This document shows positions 33,746 through 44,999 of a DNA stretch of 64,000 bases, one piece after another (the stretch's first letter is position 1; the number at the start of each line of letters is the position of its first letter). The stretch covers positions 76,527,001 through 76,591,000 of the forward strand of contig CM075656.1 in assembly GCA_037953625.1 (NCBI GenBank). Direction: 5' to 3'. The notes under the pieces were generated by a model. That model saw only the letters and a list, made by a program, of their open reading frames with translations, was not told the DNA's origin and ran no database searches. The stretch is from Crotalaria pallida. Its lineage: Eukaryota; Streptophyta; Magnoliopsida; Fabales; Fabaceae. Position numbers and translations under genes: made by a program.

Positions 33746-34766
33746 TAGATTCTCGGCACTGGTCGCTCACGGTGCCATCAACCGCTCGACGACCTCACCA
33801 CCGTCTTGGCTTGTGGGAATGCGTGCATGAATACTTTCATCAAAGAATTCAGTCACGCATATATACATGGATTACGATCCGATAGAAAGAATGGCCAATT
33901 TTGTGCCACTGGAATCATAGAATGGCCATATGGCTTCTTCGTTTTGCATTCTGAGAGGAAGTGGTCGAAACATTTTTTTTAAAATGATATTTGACACGAA
34001 AATAATTTTCATGAAATCCACAGAGTAGTACTCTTTTTCCCATGCCTTGTTTCCACTATGATTTTTGTTAAAGGCCAAAATTTTATTGGCCGTCAAATTT
34101 TTGTTTTTGTTCGTTTCATGATGTATAGCATCACTTTTTTTCTTTTTTATGTATTCCGACTGTTACTCGTCAGAATAGACATTTCACTCCATTCCGATCT
34201 TTCAACTTTGTAATTTAGAAAAAATACTACTTTTTGCTATAAACTTTTTTTCATACTTTTAAATTTGGAAAATGTTGTTAAGAGAGTAATTATAGATAAA
34301 AATTATTGGAAAATGTGATTTTTTATGTTTTCGAGAGAATGGTGAATGTGGACTTATTATGATTTTTTTTCCATATGTAGTAACCTTAGGGCACTTGTTA
34401 GCAAGACCCTTTAAATTTTTATTTTTTTTTTTAAAAATTCTGGCACAACTCTCCTGTAAGATTCAAAACAAACGAAGGGATAGTTTCGTTTAAATGTAAG
34501 TTATCCAACCTGATGTTCCTATGGTATAACCATGCATGTCCACGTGACTTATGGTTATGGCTGGAGATAGGAATTATTTTAAGAATTATAATTGGATCAA
34601 AAGTGAGTTCTTCTACTAATCATTCATAATTTCGATATATAATAAGTCAATGAAGATTGGTTTAATCAGAATATATATGAATGACATGAAATTATGAACC
34701 TCATAATTAGACGTAAATTAGAAATTATCATCATCCATTCCAAGCATTTTCTAGGTACTTATTTTT
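33746..34766. other. Intergenic, no gene seen
   Basis: AT-rich. A single CACTTGTTAGCAAG terminus of the 19679-type element occurs at about 34390. The rest is featureless. Confidence 0.45.
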
Positions 34767-35927
34767 GGGTTGGCCTGCAATGCATGAAAATGCTTAACAT
34801 GCATTGATGCATGTGACAATTTTAACCGTAGATTTACGATGACGTGGATTATAGGGTGAGGATTTGTCCATGGTAATTGTTGGATGTTTTGTCAAAAAAG
34901 GTCTAAAAGCTTTGCAGATTGGCCCTTCTGGTTCATCCCTGACCTTCCACCGCTGCCTCCCGCGATCGCCGTCTTACCACCGCCATCGCTTCTTGCAATT
35001 TCGAACCAGCCACCATCAAGCTCTTGCTATCTCGAACTGCTACTGCTACCTGCGATTTCCACCACCGCCACGCCATTGTCCCCTTGATCTCAGCCAACGC
35101 TGACACCCACCCTCCTCACTCAGTCACCGCTTGCTTTGACTTCACCAAACCCCAAATCTGAACGCTCCTCAACACCAACGATGATCTCCATCTCAAGATC
35201 TCGGTCTATGAAAATGCAAGCAGATCTATGGCGTAGAGGATCCGCGTTGGTTCGTGAAGGACTCGTGGTGAAGTTCGTCAATGGAGATGACGATGTGGGT
35301 CTGATTGAGAGAGGCGGAGGAACCACTGTTAATAACTTTCGACCCATAGGTCGTGCGCGACGGCTTTTGAGGTGAAGCTTCTCGCAGATCTGGATCGTGT
35401 TACTGTAACTGCCTCTGAATCTCGATCGTGTTGGAATCCGGATCCGATCTGATCATGTTGGAATCCGGATCCGATCTAATTCCTCGATCCGCCGGCTGAA
35501 GTGCAACAGGCTCCGGCACCGATCGTGGACCTTCACCGCAGCAACCAGCGGCGGAGGAGCCACTGCCTTGTACAAACCAAATAAAAAATCAGCGTTACCG
35601 GCGGCGGAGGCACCGAACCGTGCAGTCCCGTTCTTTATTTATGGTCCATGATTTAGACCTCAATCGGCGAAGGTGGAGGTCCTGGCTGGGGGTGGGTGGA
35701 AATGCCGGTGGCGATGGAGGTCTTCGATGGGGTGGAGTTGTCGGTGCCGGTGCCGGGGAGGTGGAAGTCTCTGAGGGTAAAATTGTTTTTTTTATGCAAT
35801 AGTATTGTTTAACAATATTAAATTTATAAGGGACTTTTTTGCAAATATGAGAAAACTTGCAATAGCATGTAAAAGTCAAAGCATGCACTGGTGCATGCTA
35901 TGCTTTTTATGCATTGCAGAACCACCC
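34767..35927. mobile_element. Pack-type TIR transposon, 1,161 bp, with 8-bp TSD
   Basis: The left end GGGTTGGCCTGCAATGCATG (continuing AAAATGCTTAACATGCATTG) and the right end, read inverted, GGGTGGTTCTGCAATGCATA (continuing AAAAGCATAGCATGCACCAG) are ~50 bp TIRs. TTATTTTT at 34759-34766 and 35928-35935 is an 8-bp target duplication. The interior (34920-35780) is GC-rich and rich in CCACCGCC-type codons, unlike all flanking DNA, with several open frames (79 codons at 35136-35375) but no transposase. TIR length and TSD fit a Mutator-like or hAT element. The GC-rich cargo is probably captured genic DNA, donor unknown. Confidence 0.75.
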
Positions 35928-36254
35928 TTATTTTTTATTTTTACAAAATTTTTAGGTGAGTTGAGTTATTGAGACATACTTTATGATTTAAGGAGATTGA
36001 GATTCAAAAGTTATCCTTATGAAATATAAGTCAAATCGTGATCAATTTTTTAATAAAAGACATGTTAATTTTTTAGGTATTCAAATCCAAGCACCTATGT
36101 ATTCATGTTTAGGTATAAGAGTAGTTCTATAAAATAAATTTTTAATTACTAAATAAAGTTATATTTATTAGTATTATTTTTTAGTAAACCAACATCTTAA
36201 ATGCTTAACATTAAATTAAGATTACTCCTATTTTTTAGATAAACAAAATTCATT

Positions 36255-37080
36255 TTAAAAAGTCTTTTTTTTGGGGGTTTCCCAAGGTATCCACCACGCA
36301 ATCGGGTGACTAATCCTTTCGACATTTTCGGGCCCTTTCGGAGGCTAGTCTCCCAGCTAGAGCTGTCAAAACGGGCCTGCGGCCGGGTTCGGGCCGGCCT
36401 GCTTCGAGTTCGGGCCAAATCAGGCTCGGGCCAAAATGTCCGGTTATAAATTGAGTACCCTAGTATCAAACCCAAACCCACCCTAAGCGGGCTTCGGGCC
36501 GGGTGCGGGTCAGCCCGCATAATTTTTTTTTTCCAATTCAACCACTTCAAAAAAATTTATATATTTTTTTAAAAAAAATTAATGAATAAACTTCCTTTAT
36601 TTTTTACACATATTTTTTTAGACAATAATAAGTGTTTTTTCTTTTACACATTTTTTAGAGGATAAATTTGATTTTCTATTCTTACATAAATTAAAATGTA
36701 TGTATAACTCATATAGGACGATTAATGTTGTACTTTGATTTGTTCAGGTGCATTTTTGAGATGTGTATATTGATAAAAAGTAAATGAATTTTATTATAAG
36801 TTTTTTTTAGCATATAAAATAAAAAAAATGTGAATTTTTTATGGGCCGTCGCGCCAGCCCGAACCCGAACCCGATCGGGCCGGGCTAAATAGCCCGGGTT
36901 GAATAAATAGACTATATTAAGAAACCCGAGCCCTATGATTTTTGGGGCTTTTTGGCCCGACCCATTTTGACAGCTCTGCTCCCAGCGATGCCTCTTACAT
37001 TCGCAGGAGCCGGGAATCGAACCCCCAACCACTTGCTTAAGTAGCAATAGATCCCTTACCATCGGTTAAAAAGTCTTTTT
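36255..37080 (-). mobile_element. SINE split by a hAT element, 15-bp TSD
   Basis: TTAAAAAGTCTTTTT occurs at 36255-36269 and 37066-37080 as a target-site duplication. Between them, on the minus strand, a tRNA-like head (TGCTACTTAAGCAAGTGGTT, then B-box GGTTCGATTCC at about 37011-37024) runs to a 3' end CTTGGGAAACCCCC plus A tract. Removing the inserted 36358-36978 element and one copy of its TSD restores a contiguous ~167 bp SINE. Confidence 0.8.
36358..36978. mobile_element. Non-autonomous hAT element, 621 bp, 8-bp TSD
   Basis: TIRs TAGAGCTGTCAAAACGGGCC and (inverted) CAGAGCTGTCAAAATGGGTC. CTCCCAGC at 36350-36357 and 36979-36986 is an exact 8-bp duplication, the hAT hallmark. Subterminal regions are packed with CGGGC/GCCCG motifs, and the centre is AT-rich without coding potential. 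Confidence 0.9.
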
Positions 37081-39282
37081 CTCATATTTTTTGAGACCAA
37101 TATCACGGTTATTTAAATTCGATCCATTAAATCACTTTTGCAAAAATAACTTTTCTAAAATCACTGTTTCAGATCATTTTGGGTCTGAACAAAGGGGTAT
37201 TTCTGGATTAGTGCATGATCTTATTTGCTTAGTTGCTATTGAAGAATGCTTTATATATATATGGTTCATGTTTGAAAACAGATTACGGAAATAGAGGGTA
37301 AAGGGGTGATGCACTTCACCCTTCAATGGAGTTTGATGACCAATGCTCCAGAGATTTTTTTTTTAACGTGCTCTAGAGAAATAAGAGCGGTGTTTTAGCA
37401 ATAGTAAAAAGGTTTAAATTGTATTAAAAAATTTTGAATCCAAAAAAAAAGAATAAAATGACGTGGCAATTGAATACAACTGTGAAAATTTTATTGAGCC
37501 ACTTATGTAAGGTATCAAAATCTTACAAAATTTTGTGTTAGAAATTGCCAAAAAATATTCAAAACCAACAAAACAACTAGAATGTTTGAATTGATTTGCT
37601 TGAGTTAAAAAAAAAGGGCTTAATTTGATTTTGGCATTCATTTCTAAATTTGACCCAAATCTAACCTAACAAAATTGAAGTTTATTACATTTTATTTTTG
37701 TATTCGAATTCAAAATCTTGGAAGGTTTAAGATATAGATACTAGCTTAGAAGGATGGACAAACATAGACATGTGAATATTGTAAATTTTATTCTTTAATT
37801 GAAAATAATTAAATGTGTATTTGTCTTAGATTTTTAAATGCATAAGGATAATCTAATTTCAATAATTTAAAAATGGCACTTTTTATTATGGATGAGATTT
37901 TGTTAGATACAAGTGAGAATGACAACTACTCGATAAAGAATATATAGAGAATATTCCAACAAAAAGATAAAAAATTAAAAAATGTTTGATCTCAATATAA
38001 AAATGCAAAATTTATCTACAAAATCAACGATGAGGATTCAATAGGATTAATATGGGTTGTTATACTCAAAATTACTATTTTATATTAGAATTATGTTTCT
38101 TTAGCGAATAATAAGAATGAGTAGGAGATCAAGATAATTACTTTATTTTACTTTTTTAATTTCTATTCAATTCTTAAATACAAAATAATGAATAATTATT
38201 TGTCAAACATTTTTAAATAAGTAATCTACTCGTAAAATATAAGGGTTCAAAAACTAGTTTTATATATAGGATTTTGTATAACAACTCTGTTATTCAAACA
38301 TCGGTATTTGACATCTATATGAGACACTTATCTTTTTAGGCAAAAACTGGTGGATCCTGCAGTTTCTCTTTCTTACATGACCCACCACTTTTTACCAAAA
38401 AAGTTAGGTGACTGTATTTTTTTTTTTTTTGGTTTACATGGGAGGTCTGGGACTAGAACCCATGACTGTATTTGATGTCAAATACAGATGTATGAATAAC
38501 ATTTTTGTCTGTATAAAGTCCATGTATTAGAGAGAGCTTAATTGCCTATAATAATTCTATGCGAATTGAATATAATTATTTTTGGTGGACGAAAAATACA
38601 TATGATTTAAAAAAAAGGAAGAAAAAAAACAAACTTTGCACACATAACCCTACCTCTAACCCATTTATGTTGACATCATTCTATATTTAGCACCTAATAT
38701 TGATTTCTTTTCCTTTCAGTAATTCTCATTGCCACACCTAAATTCTCGATAGCTTCTGGTTTTGATTGAAGGCCAAAATACACAAGCAAACTATTACCAT
38801 AGAATCCACTTACTACATTCATCCCTTTTCTCATCATAGACACTTACTTAACACTTTTGTCAAAAACTGCCTTAAACTTTTGAACAATGATTCTCTCTCT
38901 CTTTTTTCATATGACATAACAATCATATCAGATCATTATTGCATGTCCTGAGAAGGAAAATTATTAGTACAAATATATGCTTTGTCATCCTCGTTCAATG
39001 CAAGGGTTCTTTATATCCAGAACAATATTTGTTCAATTCATCAATGATTGGAATCTTGAAATGCTTGCCGCCTAATGCCCTCAGAAAGAACTTCATTAGG
39101 TGAAATTATTATGCCCAATGCCCTCACATCAAATAGAGAAAGCTGAATCTCCTTTTTTTCTCTTGTTGTTCTCTAATTTAATGTTTTTGCTTTCTTGTGT
39201 TCCAGGTTTTACTAAAGGTTTAGTACAAACTTTATAACTTGGGTAAAGAAAATTCCAGCAAATTAAATAAGATTTGTTCAAC
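37081..39282. other. Intergenic DNA upstream of the RIC gene
   Basis: No gene in 37081-38700. A SINE-related piece (minus strand GGTTCTAGTCCCAGACCTCC B-box region) lies at 38415-38470. The last few hundred bases are likely the RIC promoter and 5' UTR. GTGTTCCAG at about 39206 could be the acceptor of a 5'-UTR intron. Confidence 0.45.
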
Positions 39283-41290
39283 ATGTCCAGCAACAGTAAG
39301 GTGAAGAGCCTTCTTAAAGGCCTTAGATTTATTTCTCAGATATTTGGTAAGTAACATATATCTCCACTTCATGTAATTAATTATTTTATTTAAGTTTAAA
39401 TATGTTTTTGGTTCCGGAAATGGGATGAGCTTTGATTTCGGTCCCTTTTTTTTTTTTGGTTTTTCTATTTTTATAAAATTTTGGCTTTAGTTTTTGTGGA
39501 TGACATGTCAACACCTCAATTGGTCACACCAACAATTAATATGGCATGTGTCTCATTCCGATGTTTACCACGTTACGTTATTATCAAGAACTAAAATTAA
39601 AATTTCGAAAAATAGAAGGTTCAAAACCAAAAAAAAAGTATAATTTTTTTTTTTATTACGAGTTATTACGTGAATAAAACTTAAGTATTGTTTTTTGATT
39701 CCTTGTTGTTGTACTCTTCATTAGGAATATAACATACTATTAACAGCTAATCCCAACAAATAAAATATAACTACAACTGTTATACTTTTATTAAAGAATA
39801 ATATCATAAATATTTAAAGAAGTATTGTATCTATTTCCATGATCATGTAAACTAGTAACGAAAAGCATAATGCCTATTAATTATAGGAATACAACCATTT
39901 GCAGACAATGAAAAAGAACCAGAAATTCAAATTGGTCATCCCACAGATGTAAAGCATGTGGCCCATATTGGATTGGATGGTCATCATCCTGAGAATTCTT
40001 GTCCCGGCTGGGTAATTCACTATTTCCTCAAAATTTTCTAACAGTTAGCGGTTAGCATATTCAAACTTTTGTTGGTTTTGTCAATTTAAATAAAATTGAA
40101 AATGTAATGTGAACTACTATTCTCGATAACTTTGATTTTTATAAAGGGAACTGATACTTTATGCCGTAAAAAGTATACTTGTCGAAAAAAATAGTCCAAG
40201 TTTAAGTTTATTGTACATTTAATATTTAATCAAATTAAAAAACTTTGAATCATTATTTGACTTATTTCAGATGAATGAGTTTGAATCTGTCCCAGAAAAT
40301 TCATCAGGACCTCTAAATTTTAATAGAGGCATTCATAGTGAAGGATCTGACAACTCAATCACACGAGTCTCTGAAGGTACATATAATTGTGTTAACAAAC
40401 TTACACCTTGAAACACAAAATGTTTTTTTTCAATGTTGATAATGTCAACTTGGTCCTTATTTTGAACATTTGTAGTCAATTTGACTCAATAAAAAATATA
40501 TTGAAAAGACCAAATTGATTAACGACGAACATAATAAAAAAAGGTATATAAAAAAAATCTAATTGTTTAATGATGTACTTGATATTTTTTTTAATACCAG
40601 GAAACATTTTCCTAACATATGTTGGAATATGATATGATGGTTAAAAATGTTGACATAAATGTAGATTCAAGCCAAAGAGGGACATCTAGGAGGCAATCAT
40701 CAGGAAACATGAGAGAGTCCCAAGCAAAGGAAAAATCAGACAAGCCAAGGCATCAATCAAAAAAGTCATCTACTAAAAATTCAAAGGATTCATCATCCAA
40801 ATCCATAGAAGATGTTGATTGTTTCCAACTCCAAGGGAATAATAATAATAATAATGATTTGCCTCCTAAAAAGTCTGGCTCAAAGAATACAACAACAGAT
40901 GGTGGCTCAGGCTCATCCAAATCGAGATCAAAGGAACTTAATAAAGGATCACAACATTATCATTCTAGGAGCAAACAAAGATCCTTTGAACAAGATTCAA
41001 ATGAAGGATCGTCTCATTCTCATTCTAGGAGCAAACACAGATACTTTGAACAAGATACAAATGAAGGATCATCTCATTCTAGAAGTAAACTAAGGTCCTT
41101 TGAACAAGATGCAAATGAAGGATCGTCCCATTCTCATTCTAGGAGCAAACTAAGGTCCTTTGAAGAAGATGCATATCAAGGATGTCATTCTCATGCTAGG
41201 AGCAAACAAGGGTCCTTTGAAGAAAATACAAAACTTGAGAGGGGGTCTAATGAAAATATCTTGATAAATTACCCAAATTACTCAAACTAG
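39283..41290 (+). CDS. RIC: RIC-type ROP-interactive CRIB motif protein (4 exons, 306 aa)
   Basis: RIC proteins bind GTP-loaded ROP/RAC GTPases through a CRIB motif and act as effectors in polarity and cytoskeleton signalling at the plasma membrane. Exons: 39283-39346, 39887-40011, 40271-40376, 40665-41290, GT-AG throughout. The CRIB motif sits at residues 35-50 (IQIGHPTDVKHVAHIG), followed by the family's PGWMNEF. The acceptor at 40664 was chosen because the nearer AG at 40600 leads to a stop in all three frames, while 40664 gives the family-like RVSEDSSQRG junction. The C-terminal 200 residues are Ser/Arg/His-rich, low complexity, with about five ~19-residue repeats (HSRSK.RSFEQD.NEGSSHS). 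This tail is longer and more repetitive than I expect of RIC proteins. Intron 1 holds a MITE. The gene converges on the LRR gene 560 bp away. Confidence 0.88.
39388..39655. mobile_element. MITE in RIC intron 1
   Basis: TTTAAATATGTTTTTGGTTC on the left and GGTTCAAAACCAAAAAAAAAGTAT on the right, with inner AAAATTTTGGCTTTAGTTTT against AAGAACTAAAATTAAAATTT. Same style as 21256-21510. Confidence 0.5.
40955..41240 (+). repeat. In-frame ~57 bp minisatellite in the RIC coding sequence
   Basis: Five units of CATTCTAGGAGCAAAC..AG(A/G)TCCTTTGAACAAGATNCAAATGAAGGATC. Units differ by 6-bp (SH) steps and substitutions and all preserve the frame. Confidence 0.9.
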
Positions 41291-41733
41291 TGAAATTTTA
41301 TACCATTGGTTATAATGTGCATAGTTAAAAGTAGAAATTAGAGCTCCAATTATCCCGGCCCCCTCAATTTGAAATATGTCCTTGTACTCTATTTCTTTCA
41401 ATTATATATGTTTAAATATTTATATTACTAACTCATGCCATTATTACTTCAATTATATGGACCCCGATTATATACATCACATTAGGTATGATTTTTAATA
41501 TCATTTTTAAGGAAGACATTTGTAATGATCTTTACACTAATCAATAATGTGAAAAACTTATACCAACTACTACAATTAAAACTCATGCTACTAATGTAGT
41601 AATCAATTAATATCAAGACAAATGGAGTAATAAACATTTTTTTTCATCAAGACAGTCACTATCACTATGATGTCCACTTTACACTTTGAGATATCCTCAT
41701 CTAGTTATACTAAGTTACTAACTAACATGTAGC

Positions 41734-41767
<34 letters not shown>

Positions 41768-41851
41768 AATGGCTAAAAAAACAAATTGCTCTAACTCATT
41801 AGACTAGGACCTATTTATGATATGTATGAAAGGAACTATGAACCATCATAA
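41291..41851. other. Convergent intergenic region with (CT)n
   Basis: 3' regions of the RIC and LRR genes. A (CT)n microsatellite of about 15 units lies at 41735-41766. Nothing else seen. Confidence 0.7.
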
Positions 41852-43237
41852 TCAAGTAAAGACAAACCAAAACCCCATAAACACAAACAACAACATTAGA
41901 CGATTAAAAACCACTAAAGAAACCCCACCACCACTGTCAAGGACAGCATCAAGAATATCAACATCTTGCTTCTTGTTGCAAAGTTTCATTTGGCTGAAGC
42001 TGCATCTGTTTTCACCACTACACCTCAATTTGTCTTCCACACATAGTCCTTCATTTCCTTCCAACTTAAGCTTCTCTCCAACAACCTTAACTGAAGATGG
42101 TACCCTTCCACTCAAATTATTGTTCTCCAAGTTTATCTCATCTGCAAATTCCAAAAGCCCAAACTCCTCAGGAACAGGCCCAACAAGGTTATTATTATCA
42201 AGCCCAAGATAAGACAAGTTTTTCAAATAAACCCCCATTGACTTTGGGATATTACCAACCAACCCCATCTTTGAAAACCCTATTCCAACCACACCCCCTA
42301 GATTTTCCCATATTTCTGGAATCACCCCACCCAACATATTCCCACTCAGGTACACCTCTTTCAGCCTTGGAACCTCTCCTAAGAACAAAGGGATCCCAAA
42401 GATACCAAAACTATTGAAGCTGAAGTCCAAAAGCTCCAAACTTTTCAACTTTCTCAAACTTTCTGGTATCCTACAACCAAATCTGTTGTGACTCAAATCA
42501 AGCTTCACAAGGTTTGTGAGGTTACCAAAATTTTCTGGAACACACCCTTCAAGCTTGTTGTGACTGAGATCAAGAATCTCAAGCTTCTTCAGCTTCTCCA
42601 AATTTGTTGGAACCTCACCACTGAGGTTATTACTGGATAGTGTCATCTCTTCCAAGCTGGCCAAGTTTGAAACTAGGTTTGAAATTTCACCATAAACACC
42701 ATTCCCTATCAGCACCATCCTCCTAAGATTGGTGAAGTTTTGGATCATTGAGCTCAAAGGGGTAACCAAAGAAGGGTTATCAATGAAAACAAGCTCTTCA
42801 ATGTTGGAAGAGAAAGTGAAAATGGTGTTGTTAGGGAATGAGATTTTTTGCGAAGTGTTGTTGAAGCATTGGAAAAAGAAAAGCTTTTTGAGATAAGGGA
42901 ATGAGGTGAAGAGGAGAGGGTTGAGTGTTGAGTTTGAGAGACATGGAGGGTTTGAAGTTTGGTCAGAAACATAGCCAAAGTTGAGTTCAACAATGTGAGA
43001 GAAAACAGAGGAAACAGAGTAGTCACAGAGGATGCCGTGTGGGGAAGATAGGCAGAGGTCGTCAGGGAAGAGTGTGGGCCATGGGATGGTGGGGTTGATG
43101 GAGTTGAGGACTTGGTAGAGGGACTCTTGCTCTGTTGGGTCAATTGGTGGTTGTTGGTGTGAGAGGGTTACGAGGGAGAAGAAGAAGAAGACAGTGAGTG
43201 TTGTGGGAAACAGAGAAAACAGAGGAAACAGAGCCAT
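41852..43237 (-). CDS. LRR receptor-like protein, TMM/RLP29/PII-2 type (461 aa, intronless)
   Basis: Single-exon protein. An N-terminal signal peptide (hydrophobic TLTVFFFFSLVTLSHQ) precedes a mature N-cap with EQESLYQVLNSIN and a Cys pair (DDLCLSSPHGILCD). A conserved YLKKLFFFQCF region follows, then about 8-10 plant-type LRRs (L.L..N.L.G.(I/V)P) between residues ~145 and 385, a C-terminal Cys cap (GLCVEDKLRC, RCSF, KLC) and a hydrophobic tail (LMLLFVFMGFWFVFT) with no cytoplasmic kinase. It is therefore probably held in the plasma membrane by a GPI anchor or a single C-terminal helix. Family architecture matches TOO MANY MOUTHS, RLP29 and Piriformospora-indica-insensitive-2-like proteins. 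I cannot place it among them, so no symbol is given. Such proteins act with receptor kinases as co-receptors. Many N-glycosylation sites (NNT, NLS, NFT) support a secreted ectodomain. Confidence 0.9.
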   Translation of the reverse strand: MALFPLFSLFPTTLTVFFFFSLVTLSHQQPPIDPTEQESLYQVLNSINPTIPWPTLFPDDLCLSSPHGILCDYSVSSVFSHIVELNFGYVSDQTSNPPCLSNSTLNPLLFTSFPYLKKLFFFQCFNNTSQKISFPNNTIFTFSSNIEELVFIDNPSLVTPLSSMIQNFTNLRRMVLIGNGVYGEISNLVSNLASLEEMTLSSNNLSGEVPTNLEKLKKLEILDLSHNKLEGCVPENFGNLTNLVKLDLSHNRFGCRIPESLRKLKSLELLDFSFNSFGIFGIPLFLGEVPRLKEVYLSGNMLGGVIPEIWENLGGVVGIGFSKMGLVGNIPKSMGVYLKNLSYLGLDNNNLVGPVPEEFGLLEFADEINLENNNLSGRVPSSVKVVGEKLKLEGNEGLCVEDKLRCSGENRCSFSQMKLCNKKQDVDILDAVLDSGGGVSLVVFNRLMLLFVFMGFWFVFT

Positions 43238-43740
43238 TGGCTACGAGTTCTGAGTGAGAAATTATGAGATGTGACAAGGTTTGTTTTTTAGGTTGAAATG
43301 ATGGATTATAAAGGTAAAATGGGGTGTGTTGTGTTGTGTTCTGAGTGTGTGAGAGAGGGGCAATGTGGGAAGGGGGAGAAGGACAAGGAGGGAGGGGAAG
43401 GGGGCAGAGAATGTTGGGGCTAGAATGGTGAAAAGAGGAGAAAGGCAGAAATCACAAAAGTGAGCAACCAAAACCATATAACTAGTGCAGTGTGAACTGT
43501 GGATGTGTAGGGTGGTCTATGTGAAGAGTCCAGACAGCTTTATAGCATTGCCATAGGATGCAAGGGATGGTGGATTAATCTCACTTTTTACACAAAAACC
43601 AATAAATGTTTCATGATCAATAGTTCTTCTCTTAAAGTTATAAAAAGTGATAATTTTGTCAAAAAAAAAATAAAAAGTGATATTTTTTTTTAAAAAAAAA
43701 AGTTATAAAAGGTGAAAGAAAAATACCATAATTTTTTAAT
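43238..43740. promoter_or_regulatory. Upstream region of the LRR gene
   Basis: On the gene's strand this is CT-rich close to the start (CTCTCTCACACACTCAG near 43350), as in many plant 5' leaders. No certain TATA box was picked out. Confidence 0.4.
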
Positions 43741-44038
43741 ACTCCCTCCGGTCCTTATTATAGGACATACTTAACCGAATTACACATACCAAGGAAAGTG
43801 GTTGGTTTTATGAATTCTATGAGAATATATTGTAACATTACAATTTTACCCCCTTAAATTTTCTTGGAAAATTCGCACTCATTAATGAATAATAAAAAAC
43901 ACATAGATAATCAAAGCATTTAATAAGAGCAAAAAAGAAAAAAAACAATAAATAATGCATAGAAAATATAAAGTGACTTATAATTAGGATCAAGAAAACT
44001 TTCTAGAATGTGACCTATATAAAAGACCGGAGGGAGTA
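43741..44038 (+). mobile_element. Stowaway-like MITE, family C
   Basis: ACTCCCTCCGGTCCTTATTA to AAAGACCGGAGGGAGTA with TA flanks. The interior matches 9785-10077. Confidence 0.85.
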
Positions 44039-44479
44039 ATCTTGTACAGTACTATGTTTAGATTTTTAACAAATGTAAGTGCACTTATTATCATTTATCT
44101 ATTATTCGTTCTCATGTTTTGATTATAGTATAATGTTACTGAATTTTCGTATGCCTCTATTTAAACCTCAAAACAATGGTAAAATTGAGTTTCATCCACC
44201 CTTTCTCACACAATTTTTTAGTAATGGATAGGCACAGAGATAGAGACTAGTAAACAGAAAAAAAGAAAGAAGTTAGATAACTTTTCTTTAACTTAGGTTA
44301 TTGGTAATAGAGAAATGGTGGAGTAATGATTATACTGTGCTAATTGGTTTATGACTTTATGGTAGAGGCCTAGAGGGAACAGTATCAGTCTATCACTATA
44401 ACTCTACAAGGAATCTGAGCCCTTGGCTTCAAAAAAATAAGAGAGAGCTAGTATGGAAAGGGAATCAATGGTTAATATT

Positions 44480-44650
44480 CAACTCTTTAGAGTAGGAAAA
44501 TTCTTACTAAACGAAAGAGTGATAAAATTGGTAGTTGGTAGTACTAGTAGTAGCAGCACCAGTAGTCTGTCCTCCAACAGCACTATGTTGTTTCTTCTGT
44601 AGTCTGTTGTCACCTTTCTCTTGCTCTTGGTCGTTTGGGCCGCCGATTCA
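44480..44650 (-). pseudogene. Possible 3'-terminal coding remnant
   Basis: Minus-strand frame reading GPNDQEQEKGDNRLQKKQ.. and ending NYQFYHSFV before a TAG at about 44514-44516 has the Gln/Thr/Ser-rich look of a protein C-terminus. It is cut off upstream by a family A MITE. A competing frame on the same strand is longer but crosses into the MITE. Family unknown, so this is a weak call. Confidence 0.2.
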
Positions 44651-44914
44651 TAGACTTGTAAGCTCTTGTAAATAGAATCTTGGAGTTTTTCATTTCCATC
44701 AAGAAAAATAATTAAATTTGTTAGTGGCATTCGAAATTTGAAAATTTGATATACTTTTTGAACAATACCCTTATAATTATTATTGGAACTCTTAAAAGTA
44801 TAGTGTTCGTGGAAAGAAATAATTAAATGCTATCGAAAATTGAGATAAAATATTATAAATAGGACCAAAATAAAAATCACAAAATGATCTTATAAATAAG
44901 ACCGGAGGGAGTAT
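44650..44914 (+). mobile_element. Stowaway-like MITE, family A, left end eroded
   Basis: Contains the family blocks AATTTGTTAGTGGCATTCGA and AATTATTATTGGAACTC and ends ATAAGACCGGAGGGAGTA. The left TIR is not recognisable. Confidence 0.7.
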
Positions 44915-44999
44915 TATCTAGCTAGCTTATTTTTAATTGTAGTAATTGAAAATTAGTCAAATACACAGTCAAAGTGATAAATATAGAAAATTAGTATTT

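Noticed and set aside
35136..35375. 79-codon frame inside the 34767 transposon as a gene
   Set aside because: Coding-like composition but no domain, and frames overlap on both strands. It is better explained as captured cargo.
40601..40664. RIC exon 4 starting at the AG of 40600, or translation from ATG 40619
   Set aside because: All three frames from 40601 hit stops, and the downstream acceptor at 40664 restores the phase and a family-like junction.
42097..42417. Plus-strand and alternative-frame ORFs across 41817-43143
   Set aside because: Shadows of the intronless LRR gene.
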